A stretch of DNA of 64,000 bases from the NCBI RefSeq assembly GCF_001708965.1, contig NZ_LVJW01000003.1, forward strand, positions 1,798,001-1,862,000, given 5' to 3'. Shown here one piece after another: positions 17,610-26,122 of the stretch. The position numbers and the translations under genes are program-made. Under the pieces are notes generated by a model. It was not told the DNA's origin and did no database searches. It worked only from the letters and a program-made list of their open reading frames with translations. This DNA is from Candidatus Thiodiazotropha endoloripes (GTDB lineage Bacteria; Pseudomonadota; Gammaproteobacteria; Chromatiales; Chromatiaceae). Positions within the stretch are counted from its first letter, which is position 1. Each line of letters starts with the position of its first letter.

Positions 17610-18985
17610 AATTCCAAACGCCCACCCAACGTCAATTGATGGTCGGTCAGATCTTCCAGCCCAAGCAGGGTGTCATAGTTGACGAACAGCTGGAGACCGT
17701 CCTGTAACACGGAAGAGACGCTCAAGTTCAACTCAAAATAGTCTCTGTCAGGCTCACTCGTTAGGACTCTGAACCGATTATTACGTGGATCACTGATATA
17801 ACTCGCCGTTACTTCGCTCTGATCATTCTCAAACTGGTGGACCCAACCTAATCTGGCCTGGGGAATAATAACCGCCTGCTGACTACTGATCGCATAGGAG
17901 AATTCCGCTCCCAGGACTGAGGTCAACGAGGTCCATTCCTGATCATCAACTGAAAAATTCAAGCCGGAAGTATCGGCACCACGCTCTTCATAACTGTCGA
18001 TATCGACTCGCATATAGGTTGCACGCCCATAAGGACCGAATGAGATGGGACCTTGATTGATGGTATATCCACCACCGATGCTGAATGCATAATCACTGCT
18101 GTCGGTAGTTGCCTTGGCTGATTCATTGATCGATGGAACGGCGGTATTTGATGGAATGTAGATATTCCGTATGATGTCATAGTCCGATGTGGCGTAACTG
18201 ACCATCGTGTCAAGATAATACCGATCCTTGTAAAAGCTTCCATACAAAGCACCACCCCATCCATCGGTCTCCAAATCACCACCTGAAACGGTTGCGGTGT
18301 TATCGAATTCGGTGTCAATCCGGTTGTAACTCAACGCCCCACCAAACACCAGGTTTTCGCTGAGACGGTAATCTATACCCGCGGTAAGGCGGTAGTTATC
18401 ATAGTCGAAGGCAGCAGAACTGCTGTTGGCGTCCTTCTCGCCTATCCCTGAATTTATGGTGGCGAATCCGCTCAACGCATTATCCATCAAAGGGTCTCCG
18501 GCACCGCCCCCCTGCCCCGGATAACCCGGCCTGTTGGCCAGTGTTTCGCTGTTATTGATGTTCAGCCCGGAGATGGAGAATCCTCTAGCACCTGATCGCA
18601 ACTCCGTAAGACGCGAGATCAGAGGGTCCATTCGTGTACCTGCCGCCTCATTCGCCAGGGTTCCAGTTGCCGTATACTCTTCGGTGGCAATCTGCTGCAA
18701 GGCATCGGCCAGTTCATCGGCGTTCAGACCAAGACTGCTGTCAAATGAACCGATATCCGAGAGTTCATTGGCAGTCTGAACCATGGCACTACAGGTATCG
18801 AACAGGGGAATTGTGCCGGGTATAGCACCTGACATGACAAATCCGATGCAGGTTCGCTGAACCGAATCACCAGTATCCTGTTGCAGCTGTGTCTCTCCGT
18901 AGCGGCCAAGATTGGTTTCTGCAGCATTGGTGATCGGTGTAAAACAAAGCCCCATTGCCAAAACGGCAACGCTTCTGTTTTTCAT
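17606..18985 (-). CDS. Autotransporter-type beta-barrel protein, third paralogue
   Basis: The start is chosen at ATG 18985 because GGGGAGA sits just upstream; the in-frame ATG at 18997 lies before that site. The 459-residue protein has a signal peptide ending near NAAE, a short Cys-containing N-terminal region without Ig repeats, then SGARGFSISGLNINN, matching RAGASGISFQGLDLL in the two large autotransporters. The barrel aligns along its length with theirs (FGGALSYNRIDTEFDN versus LGGALGYVDTTTELEN; a QARLGWVHQFENDQSEV segment versus TRLDWLHEFEDDAQV) and ends in Phe. It is thus a barrel with almost no passenger, probably an outer-membrane protein of unknown role. It is encoded opposite to its paralogues. 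Confidence 0.83.
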   Translation of the reverse strand: MKNRSVAVLAMGLCFTPITNAAETNLGRYGETQLQQDTGDSVQRTCIGFVMSGAIPGTIPLFDTCSAMVQTANELSDIGSFDSSLGLNADELADALQQIATEEYTATGTLANEAAGTRMDPLISRLTELRSGARGFSISGLNINNSETLANRPGYPGQGGGAGDPLMDNALSGFATINSGIGEKDANSSSAAFDYDNYRLTAGIDYRLSENLVFGGALSYNRIDTEFDNTATVSGGDLETDGWGGALYGSFYKDRYYLDTMVSYATSDYDIIRNIYIPSNTAVPSINESAKATTDSSDYAFSIGGGYTINQGPISFGPYGRATYMRVDIDSYEERGADTSGLNFSVDDQEWTSLTSVLGAEFSYAISSQQAVIIPQARLGWVHQFENDQSEVTASYISDPRNNRFRVLTSEPDRDYFELNLSVSSVLQDGLQLFVNYDTLLGLEDLTDHQLTLGGRLEF

Positions 18986-19317
18986 ATCTCCCCTCATTCC
19001 TTCATCGCCGAAAACAATAACTTTAACAGTGGATTGCTGTCATGCGCCAGATGTCATCTGTTGCCCAGGTCTATTAGTATTATTAAGCAACCCCGGATTA
19101 TTCCCATTTCGCGAGATCCTGAATCAGAAGTGCTTGATATTCCAGGAAACCGACATTCGATGGAAAAAACTAAAGTGAATCAACCCGAGGTTATGAAGTG
19201 TTGATTGACGCCTGTGCAAAAGATAGTCCAACCTGCACGAAGAACCAAGCCGGGATTACCCTAGCTCAATCAGGGGAAATGATTACTGATCAGACTATAT
19301 GAGACTCTGTAAACAGC
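18986..19317. other. Intergenic region, no gene seen
   Basis: This is about 330 bases holding the promoter region of the third barrel gene and the 3' flank of the DUF922 gene. No credible frame or terminator was recognised. Confidence 0.4.
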
Positions 19318-19947
19318 TCAATCTGGAACTGTCATCCTGGCACCACTACGGCGGCAGCTCTCAATCTGACGCGACCAGGCCTGTTGTCTGGCGCTATTGC
19401 GACCATGATTGGTCTGTTGCTCGGAATCATACTCTCTTGTCAGGCTGTCAGCACGTCGATCATGGGCACTCATCACCCGGCGTATAGCCCGGACCAGTCG
19501 GTTTCGGGAGCGTTCCCTCAATGCCCTGATCTCATTTACCATATCCCGGTAGCAGAGACCGACAATGTCATAATGACCCTGTTCATGTCGTAACAGTTCT
19601 GCCGTCTTGGCCGAGGTAACCACCCAGGTACCGCCTTCGTTCAAGACCATTTGAAACTCCACCTCTCCCAACCGGTGCTGACCGCCCTCCTCCAGGAATC
19701 GCAAACTGCCAGGACGCATCGCCATTGCGATGGTCGCATCTTCGGATTCCCCACTGGGACGGTTCTGAATATCAGTGAAGTCTGACCAGGTGAGCTGTCT
19801 GGGCCAACCGCTAAGGCGTGGACCACCCTGGGGAGTTGTCCCTCCTCCGGCAGGTTGTGCCGCAGTAAAACCGGCATGAGGTGTATCCGGGTTAGCACCG
19901 CTGGCTACCGGTCGATTTCTACGGGCAGGCGAAGGGGTATCACACAT
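19318..19947 (-). CDS. DUF922-type putative zinc metallopeptidase, no signal peptide
   Basis: A 209-residue protein. The N-terminal 45 residues are Pro/Ala/Gly rich and not a signal peptide; the frame extends upstream only to a stop at about 20005 with no start codon, so ATG 19947 stands. The core matches DUF922: RQLTWSDFTDIQNRPSGE near 50-67, then LLRHEQGHYDI with the H-E-x-x-H zinc motif at residues 121-125, a basic helix, and a final YDSEQQTNHGRN...W segment typical of the family. Known family members are usually exported, so the lack of a signal is notable. It lies last in the minus-strand vgrG cluster, making it a candidate T6SS effector. That role is inference. Confidence 0.75.
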   Translation of the reverse strand: MCDTPSPARRNRPVASGANPDTPHAGFTAAQPAGGGTTPQGGPRLSGWPRQLTWSDFTDIQNRPSGESEDATIAMAMRPGSLRFLEEGGQHRLGEVEFQMVLNEGGTWVVTSAKTAELLRHEQGHYDIVGLCYRDMVNEIRALRERSRNRLVRAIRRVMSAHDRRADSLTREYDSEQQTNHGRNSARQQAWSRQIESCRRSGARMTVPD

Positions 19948-20104
19948 GGCAAAGTCACTTAGATAGAGCGCTGAACAGGTCTGGAACAGACAGAGTGTCG
20001 ACTAATATGTGCCGCTTCCCGGTAGAGAACTCAGCGGGTTCTACCAAGTTGAAGTGGTCCAATTTGACGGCAAGATATCGATTCATGAGATGTTCAGTAC
20101 CTGT

Positions 20105-20275
20105 TTAGAGATAGATAAACAAAAACAGACTGACCAGAAGCATCACACCGGTCACTCTGATACGGGCCTTGACTGCCGGATGGCCCCATGACTGATACTG
20201 CTTATAACTGTAGATCGCCAGCAGACCATTGAGCAGTGCCAGAGCGGCAATAATTATGGGCATCCAGAAAGCCAT
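20105..20275 (-). CDS. Small two-helix membrane protein (56 residues)
   Basis: The frame starts at ATG 20275, 12 bases after the TIGR02270 gene stop, with GAGG just upstream, and ends at 20105. The sequence has a first hydrophobic helix (FWMPIIIAALALLNGLLAIY), a polar basic loop (KQYQSWGHPAVKARIR) and a second helix (VTGVMLLVSLFLFIYL). No family recognised. Tight spacing puts it in the vgrG-DUF6484-TIGR02270 operon, about 157 bases before the DUF922 peptidase. It could be an immunity protein in the inner membrane or an accessory factor. The coding case rests on frame, spacing and composition. Confidence 0.6.
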   Translation of the reverse strand: MAFWMPIIIAALALLNGLLAIYSYKQYQSWGHPAVKARIRVTGVMLLVSLFLFIYL

Positions 20276-20287
20276 CGCCTCAGTTTC

Positions 20288-21523
20288 TCATTCAAGCAGT
20301 TGAGACTGGCGTATCGCAGTCGCTGAGGTGTTGAAAAGAGGCTGTTGCTGATCAAAAATCGCCAGCTCCATTGCCGCTGCACGCCGTTGACGCTGATAGC
20401 CGGTTTTCAGCACCTCAATACACTGCTCCCGGGTAATTTGTGCTCCATTCAAATATCGTCCTCCTGCATGAAATCTGCCCTGTTGACTGCTCCACCAGTC
20501 GCTGATCTTCTGTTGATCGGGCCAGACCAGTTCTTCATCCGGGTCCAGGGCGACCTCTTCGTCAGCGGGATTTTCAGTTGGACCAGACTCGAAGCCGGCT
20601 GGCTGGTCTGTCTCCATATCCTCATAAGCCAGATCCAGACCGGTAATCGCCGCAAAGGATTCAGCGGCCAATCGACTGTACTCAGGTTTATCCATCATCG
20701 AGATCAGCCAGGGAATGCTCACCGGATCCCCGATGGTGGCGATTGCCTCGATGATCGCTCTCTCATAACCTTCCGTTTTGGCATGCTCACGAACCCAGTT
20801 GACTGCCAGCTCCTTATCCATCGCACGAAGACCAAGTGACAGGGCGCGATGCTGAAATTCACTGACTTCACTATAAAATTCACTTAACGTATTCAACCCT
20901 TTCTCATCACCTAACAGGGTTGCTGACCAGGCGGCCCAGAATCGACAGCAGGGATCCTCATTGTTCAACTTTTCAATAACCAGAGGCAACAGATCCCGGC
21001 GTCGTATCTCACCCACGTTGCGCAGTGCTCTTGAACAGACTGAAACATCACTGTCCTCTATTCCCTGCTTAAGGTACCCACCACAATCCACACGCTGTAT
21101 GGAGCAGGCACTCAGCCCGATCAGTCGATTCATCGGTTGATCGGACTTCAACCAGTTGACGACAAAGCCCTGCAGTTTCTCCTGTGGCAGCCAGCCTAAA
21201 GCGGAGACCAGTCCCCTGAGGGTTTCCGGGGTTTCGGCGACTACGGCCAGAGTCTGTTCCAGCCATTCATTGTTAGCCTGGTCCAGTGCCACATAAGCCG
21301 CTGTAAAAACTTCACCGGATTCCGCCTGATTGAGCCCGGCCTCACAGAATGGCCAGGCTTCGGCTCCGGCCACATGGAGTCCGTCCAAATGGGCCGAAAC
21401 CCTCGATTCCAGCTCTTTCAGATCGGCAAGGTCATAGTGTGGCTCGCGTATGGCTGAGTCGCGAAGCAGCCATAGGAAGGCTGACTCTTCGGCATGCTGC
21501 GAGACAATATGTTCGATAATCAC
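20288..21523 (-). CDS. TIGR02270-family T6SS-associated protein with HEAT-like repeats
   Basis: A 411-residue soluble protein. The N-terminus (IIEHIVSQHAEESAFLWLLRDSAIREPHYDLADL) is the hallmark of the TIGR02270 family, found beside vgrG genes in many T6SS loci. The middle has several HEAT/Armadillo-like helical pairs (GLSACSIQRVDCGGYLKQGIEDSDVSVCSRALRNVGEIRRRDLLPLVIEKL and following). The C-terminal part carries an acidic linker and a WWSSQQGRFHAGGRYLNG segment, also typical. Family function is unproven; an adaptor or chaperone that loads cargo on VgrG is a fair guess. It shares an operon with the DUF6484 and vgrG genes upstream and the small membrane protein downstream. Confidence 0.85.
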   Translation of the reverse strand: MIIEHIVSQHAEESAFLWLLRDSAIREPHYDLADLKELESRVSAHLDGLHVAGAEAWPFCEAGLNQAESGEVFTAAYVALDQANNEWLEQTLAVVAETPETLRGLVSALGWLPQEKLQGFVVNWLKSDQPMNRLIGLSACSIQRVDCGGYLKQGIEDSDVSVCSRALRNVGEIRRRDLLPLVIEKLNNEDPCCRFWAAWSATLLGDEKGLNTLSEFYSEVSEFQHRALSLGLRAMDKELAVNWVREHAKTEGYERAIIEAIATIGDPVSIPWLISMMDKPEYSRLAAESFAAITGLDLAYEDMETDQPAGFESGPTENPADEEVALDPDEELVWPDQQKISDWWSSQQGRFHAGGRYLNGAQITREQCIEVLKTGYQRQRRAAAMELAIFDQQQPLFNTSATAIRQSQLLE

Positions 21524-21634
21524 TGGAATTTCACTATTCTATTTATTTTCGGACTGTCGTTAGTCCGCAGAGCTGGAGTGGTGAAACGATCCACTCTGTT
21601 GACTGAGAAGGCTCGGAGTTGGTTTTACCGCGCA

Positions 21635-22111
21635 TCAGTTGATCTGCACCGATCCGCCTTTAATACGGTTGACTCCCGATGAGCGACTCAAAAGGTAGTT
21701 GCCTCTGAGTATGATTTTTCCCGAACGGGTCAATGTAATACTTGATTTGCCACATTTCAGGACGATCTCTCGCTCGGCTGAGAGCACCAGGCGCTCACCA
21801 TCGATCTCGGCAAACTGCTCTTTAGCATCGCTGTTTTTGCGTTCGGGGTGTTGAATACGCCCGATCACCATTGGTTTCAATGGATCACCATTTTCAAACA
21901 GCAGAGCGACCTCGCAACCGAAATCCTCTTCACTGAATTGAATCGTGGATTTGGCAACTGTGCTTTCACGATTCGGATTCCCCGGATAGACAACCAGTGG
22001 TTCACACTGTTGATTCAATCCGGTAAGAATACCGATCACCACACCATCGAGTTTTGCGGCTTGGTTACGGGGTTTTGAGACTGGCTCTAACTCATTGTTC
22101 TGTTTGGGCAT
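21635..22111 (-). CDS. DUF6484 protein resembling a VgrG tip
   Basis: A 158-residue protein from ATG 22111, chosen because GGAGGGTGGAG lies just upstream; the in-frame GTG at 22126 precedes that site. Residues about 20-90 (GVVIGILTGLNQ, VALLFENGDPLKPMVIGRIQHP) resemble the OB-fold/gp5 part of VgrG, whose own copy reads VVVEFLEGDPDRPIVTGRV. The C-terminus (GKSSITLTRSGKIILRGNYLLSRSSG) resembles the VgrG end (GKASITMKKDGTIAIQGKDV). DUF6484 proteins are known neighbours of vgrG. It may cap or extend the spike, or act as a cargo adaptor. It sits 52 bases after vgrG in the same operon. Confidence 0.82.
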   Translation of the reverse strand: MPKQNNELEPVSKPRNQAAKLDGVVIGILTGLNQQCEPLVVYPGNPNRESTVAKSTIQFSEEDFGCEVALLFENGDPLKPMVIGRIQHPERKNSDAKEQFAEIDGERLVLSAEREIVLKCGKSSITLTRSGKIILRGNYLLSRSSGVNRIKGGSVQIN

Positions 22112-22163
22112 GGCTCCACCCTCCACGTATTGTCATTTTGCATCATTTGAAAAACTGATCGGT

Positions 22164-24350
22164 TTAGTTCTGCAAGATCTTCTTGCCCTTCACAACAACA
22201 TTTTTAGAGGCTTTAACATTCACCGCACCCGATCCTTTGACTGAAACATCCTTACCCTGAATAGCAATCGTGCCATCTTTTTTCATGGTGATGGATGCCT
22301 TGCCTGTTTTGATCGTGATCGAATCCCCCGCCTCGATCACCAGATTCTTACCCACTGTGATTGAACCATCTTCACCGATCGTAACGGCTTGGTTCTTGCC
22401 AACAGTGACACTCTGATCCTTGCCGACATTGACGCCATGGCCACCACCGATATCCTCAGTGACACTTGCTGCTACCTGCATTGCCTTGGAGGCACCGACA
22501 GTCTCGTTCATCCCGGCACCGACCGTCACCTGATATCCGGCACCGATGGTGAGTGCTTTGGCGGCGCCTATGGTTTCAGTCTTGTTAACTCCGATGGTCT
22601 CGCTCTTGTTACTGCCGATATTGACGCTGCGATTACTGCCGATGGAGACCGTTTCATTGCTGCCTACGGATTCGGTTCGGTTGACACCTATGGTGATATT
22701 TTCATTGTTGCCGACCGTCTCAGTCCGATCATTGCCGATATCGATGGTTTCATCATTGCCAACAGTCTCACTGCGATTCACACCTACACTGGTGGTCTCA
22801 TTGTTCTCCACCACGTTGTCCTGGTTCTTTTCCGCATGGATATAGACCTGTTCATCCCCCTTCTTGTCCTCGAAGCGAATTTCATTGAAGTTCTCTCCGG
22901 AGCCACCCTTGGTACTGCGGCTCTTGATACCGCTTTGGGTCATATTCGCAGGTAGTCCATAGGGTGGCATCTGATCGGCATTGTAGACTCGCCCGGTGAC
23001 AATCGGTCGATCCGGATCCCCTTCAAGGAACTCCACCACCACTTCCTGGCCAATCCGTGGAATATGCATGGCACCCCAGTTTTTACCGGCCCAGACCTGG
23101 GATACCCTTACCCAGCATGAGCTGTTCTCATCACTGCCACCGTAGCGGTCCCAGTGAAACTGAAGCTTCACCCGCCCATACTCATCCGTATAGATCTCTT
23201 CACCAGCCTTGCCCACAACCACAGCGGTCTGTGGCCCCTGGACAATCGGTTTCGGAGTGCTACGGATACTGCGGTAATTCTCCTTGCTCACGGAACAGTT
23301 GAATTCGCAGGTGAAGATCGGTTCTTCGGCAACTTCCGGCACTGTTTCAAAGGCATCGGAATGGAGGATACAGGTGGTTCCGGTAATCAGATATTCCCTG
23401 TTCTGATCGCCCCGGGGATGTTCAATCAGGGTAAACAGTCCACCGCTGGCGACCCCTCTTGCAATCGCCTCCCCTTCGAGCACTTCGTGACCGCTCTGGA
23501 GCTCTTCAATTCGCTGACGGGCGTAACTGTCTCCATCGCCTGACTCTTCGTATTCACCCGGATAGTCGTAGATCTCATACTCTGCATGGGCATGACTTCT
23601 GGGTAGTGGCGCGGTGGCAAACAGATCAGATTTGGGCTTGGTGAAGTTGTAATCCGTATGGGCGAAACTGCCCGGTTGCACGGATTTGGTAAATTTCCAG
23701 GCGTGGATATAGTCTTTCCAGCGGGTACTTCCCTGTTCGCTTTGTGGCAGATAAGGAATCTCTGCATAAGCTTCGAGAGGACTGTGCGAGCTGTATCCGT
23801 CACACATCACCAAGGTATGCTTGCCATCCACATGGGCGAAGTAGTAGTAGATGCCTTCCTGTTCCATCAGCCGACTGATGAAATTAAAATCCGTCTCCCG
23901 ATACTGAACACAATACTCCCACTCCCGGTAGGAACCACTCAGCTTGTCTTCAAAATCGCTGAAGCCATTATCCTGAAACACCTCTTTGATGATATCGGGG
24001 ACTTTTTTATTCTGGAATATGCGGCAATCGGAGGTACGGGTCAAAAACCACAGCCAGGGACGCAGGGTGGCCCGATAGTGGGCAAAATAGGCAATATGGC
24101 CTATCTGGGTAAACTGGCTGACAAAGCCGTTGAAGTATCGTTTTCCACCATCCACCAGATCCATCTGCACGGTCATCTGTTTACCCAGCAGATCATCGTG
24201 AGCAATCTCTTCATTGTCGCTCAGCAGATCTACTGTAAACTCAGACAGTCGCCCCAACTCCTCTCTCGCCTCCATGCGCAGAATCAAGAGTTCATCTGGA
24301 CCCAACGGGGTTTTTATCTGTAACTGCCGGTTACTCTGTGTAAACGCCAT
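22164..24350 (-). CDS. vgrG: T6SS spike protein VgrG (TssI)
   Basis: A 728-residue protein. The N-terminal gp27-like part contains the family marks (FNGFVSQF, YRATLRPWLWFLTRTSDCRIFQNKKVPDII, YCVQYRETDFNFISRLMEQEGIYYYF). The gp5 OB-fold follows at roughly 375-455 (IYTDEYGRVKLQFHWDRYG, WAGKNWGAMHIPRIGQEVVVEF). From about 510 come many 8-residue repeats of the type V-G-x-N-x-T/S-E, forming the triple beta-helix needle, ending in a short charged tail. No extra toxin domain is fused, so cargo is expected to be separate, such as a product of the genes downstream. It is divergent from the main T6SS operon with 380 bases between. Confidence 0.95.
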   Translation of the reverse strand: MAFTQSNRQLQIKTPLGPDELLILRMEAREELGRLSEFTVDLLSDNEEIAHDDLLGKQMTVQMDLVDGGKRYFNGFVSQFTQIGHIAYFAHYRATLRPWLWFLTRTSDCRIFQNKKVPDIIKEVFQDNGFSDFEDKLSGSYREWEYCVQYRETDFNFISRLMEQEGIYYYFAHVDGKHTLVMCDGYSSHSPLEAYAEIPYLPQSEQGSTRWKDYIHAWKFTKSVQPGSFAHTDYNFTKPKSDLFATAPLPRSHAHAEYEIYDYPGEYEESGDGDSYARQRIEELQSGHEVLEGEAIARGVASGGLFTLIEHPRGDQNREYLITGTTCILHSDAFETVPEVAEEPIFTCEFNCSVSKENYRSIRSTPKPIVQGPQTAVVVGKAGEEIYTDEYGRVKLQFHWDRYGGSDENSSCWVRVSQVWAGKNWGAMHIPRIGQEVVVEFLEGDPDRPIVTGRVYNADQMPPYGLPANMTQSGIKSRSTKGGSGENFNEIRFEDKKGDEQVYIHAEKNQDNVVENNETTSVGVNRSETVGNDETIDIGNDRTETVGNNENITIGVNRTESVGSNETVSIGSNRSVNIGSNKSETIGVNKTETIGAAKALTIGAGYQVTVGAGMNETVGASKAMQVAASVTEDIGGGHGVNVGKDQSVTVGKNQAVTIGEDGSITVGKNLVIEAGDSITIKTGKASITMKKDGTIAIQGKDVSVKGSGAVNVKASKNVVVKGKKILQN

Positions 24351-24730
24351 TCAAGACTCCTACCCAATCGAAATATCATAGCAAAGAAAAAGACACTCTT
24401 CTGAAAACAGGCTTTAACTTATACTACTAGTAAGTAAACACCCCGGTTCAACGTTTTATCGGTCACGGCTAAATCGAGATGGTAATTGTAGCTATTTGAG
24501 ATAAAGTATGTGTGTCAGAGCCACTGTGGTCAATGAAATCCTGACGGTACTTTGTCACAGGGGTTGATCTGGTCTCTCAGACTGGGGTGATACCAGGCCT
24601 GTTGCCATGGTTTGTGCTTTGCACCCAAAGGCATCACAAGCCATTACTATCAGACGTACATATAGAGAGTGTAGACAAGCCTCAAGACCTGCCGAAATGA
24701 CAGGATCAGCTTACTTAAGGTGTAATCGAT
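24351..24730. other. Divergent promoter region between vgrG and the T6SS operon
   Basis: 380 bases without a gene. It must hold promoters for both directions. A -24/-12 (sigma-54) type sequence facing the T6SS operon is seen at 24608-24623 and listed separately. I found no matching site facing vgrG. Confidence 0.6.
24608..24623 (+). promoter_or_regulatory. Candidate sigma-54 (-24/-12) promoter for the T6SS operon
   Basis: TGGTTTGTGCTTTGCA has GG and GC separated by exactly 10 bases and the TTGCA end of the -12 element, but lacks the usual CAC after TGG. It lies 108 bases before the first T6SS gene. Several T6SS loci are known to use RpoN. No activator gene is visible in the window. Confidence 0.35.
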
Positions 24731-26122
24731 ATGGCGCAACGATTAAATCTATCGGTTGAACTTGGAAAAAAGCATCATGGCAGAGATGGCAGCAGTGGCG
24801 ACAGTCAGCAACTGAAATTCATACTCCTGGGTTGTTTTTCTGGCAACCGGGACTCGTCCGAGCCGCAACTCAACAGACTCCCTGGCATATGCAAGGTGGA
24901 TCTCGACAATTTCGACGATCTGCTCAGTGAGATGCAACCTTGTCTGACAATTCAGATGAGTGAGCTGGCAGATCCACTGCAGCTCAGATTCAGCAGCCTG
25001 GACGATTTTCATCCAGACCAGCTCCACAATAAACTACCTCAATCGCAGGATAGCCCATCTGATGAGTTGAATCAGCTACAGCAAACCGATACGAAAGCAG
25101 GTTCTGCGTCCAATGGGGCACAGGAGTCTGATCAACAGACTCTGTCAAGATTACTGGGAGATGGCGCCGTCACAACCCCATCATCAAATAGTGGGGAGTC
25201 CAAGGCGAACCGTTCAGTGGTTGAGTCCGTGGTTGGACACCTGATTAATGGGTCACTCAAGCAGCAGACAGCAGAGAGTTCTGAGCAGGATGCTGATCAC
25301 AGTGAGCCCCATGGCAGTCTGCTCAAAAAAGTCATCCACCATCCCGAGTTTCAAACCCTGGAGTCGAACTGGCGTGGTCTGGATTGGCTGGTTCGCAGTC
25401 TGGAATCTGACGAATTGAATGAGGTTTTCATTGTTGATCTGCCCAGGAATGAGTGGCAACGCACTACTCAGAGTGAGCTGGGATTCAAACAATCAGAATA
25501 CTATCAATACCTATTAGAACGTTTCAGCGAAAAGCAACCATCAGAACAGAAGTTTATTCTAATATGTGATCATTATTTTAATTCCTCAACTGAAGATCTA
25601 GATCTACTGAAAAGTTTGTCGGCACTGGGCAATCTCCTGGATGCCCAGCTTCTGGCGGCAACGGCAGACACCCTCCTCTCTGCTGCGGATTCCGGCACGG
25701 AGACCCTTGAACCGTGGAAAGCGTATCGGGAAAGCGGTACAGCAATGAATGTCAGCATGGTTCTGCCGCGGATATTGATGCGCCTGCCCTATGGAGAACA
25801 GTATGATCCTGTGGAATCATTCCAGTTCGAAGAGCTCGATGCTGAATGGTGTAGTGATGAACTGCTTTGGGGCAATCCCGCTTTTGCATTGGCAATCCAA
25901 TTGGCAGCAGATACTCAGTCGGATCGGCAGCAGGACGCCGCGGCACTCGCCGATTGCCCCTCCTTTGCCTATCGCAAAAACCGTGAGAGCATCCTGCAAC
26001 CTTGTACAGAGTGCCTGTTTACGGATACACAACTGGAGACCCTGGTTGAGCTTGGACTGGTGCCAATCGTAGGCAGCCGGCGCAGTAATCAGGTCAGGAT
26101 ACCCTGGTACCGGCGACTATAA
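24731..26122 (+). CDS. TssB-TssC fusion, sheath-like protein of the T6SS
   Basis: A 463-residue protein. Residues about 26-100 match TssB (LKFILLGCFSGNRD, KVDLDNFDDLLSEMQPCL, LRFSSLDDFHPDQL). After a Ser/Gln-rich linker (100-185), residues about 200-400 match the N-terminal half of TssC (VIHHPEFQTLESNWRGLDWLV, VFIVDLPRNEW, ILMRLPYGEQYDPVESFQFEE). The C-terminal sheath core of TssC is missing; instead there is a short Cys-containing end. Normal tssB and tssC follow downstream, so this is an extra component, not a replacement. It may modify or cap the sheath, or act at the baseplate. It is the first gene of the operon but a 323-base gap separates it from tssA. Confidence 0.82.
   Translation: MAQRLNLSVELGKKHHGRDGSSGDSQQLKFILLGCFSGNRDSSEPQLNRLPGICKVDLDNFDDLLSEMQPCLTIQMSELADPLQLRFSSLDDFHPDQLHNKLPQSQDSPSDELNQLQQTDTKAGSASNGAQESDQQTLSRLLGDGAVTTPSSNSGESKANRSVVESVVGHLINGSLKQQTAESSEQDADHSEPHGSLLKKVIHHPEFQTLESNWRGLDWLVRSLESDELNEVFIVDLPRNEWQRTTQSELGFKQSEYYQYLLERFSEKQPSEQKFILICDHYFNSSTEDLDLLKSLSALGNLLDAQLLAATADTLLSAADSGTETLEPWKAYRESGTAMNVSMVLPRILMRLPYGEQYDPVESFQFEELDAEWCSDELLWGNPAFALAIQLAADTQSDRQQDAAALADCPSFAYRKNRESILQPCTECLFTDTQLETLVELGLVPIVGSRRSNQVRIPWYRRL

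Noticed and set aside
22389-22955. Plus-strand repetitive frame opposite the VgrG needle
   Set aside because: It mirrors the repeat structure of the VgrG beta-helix on the other strand.
23658-24323. 221-codon frame opposite vgrG
   Set aside because: Antisense to the conserved gp27-like part of VgrG; no ribosome site or known domain.
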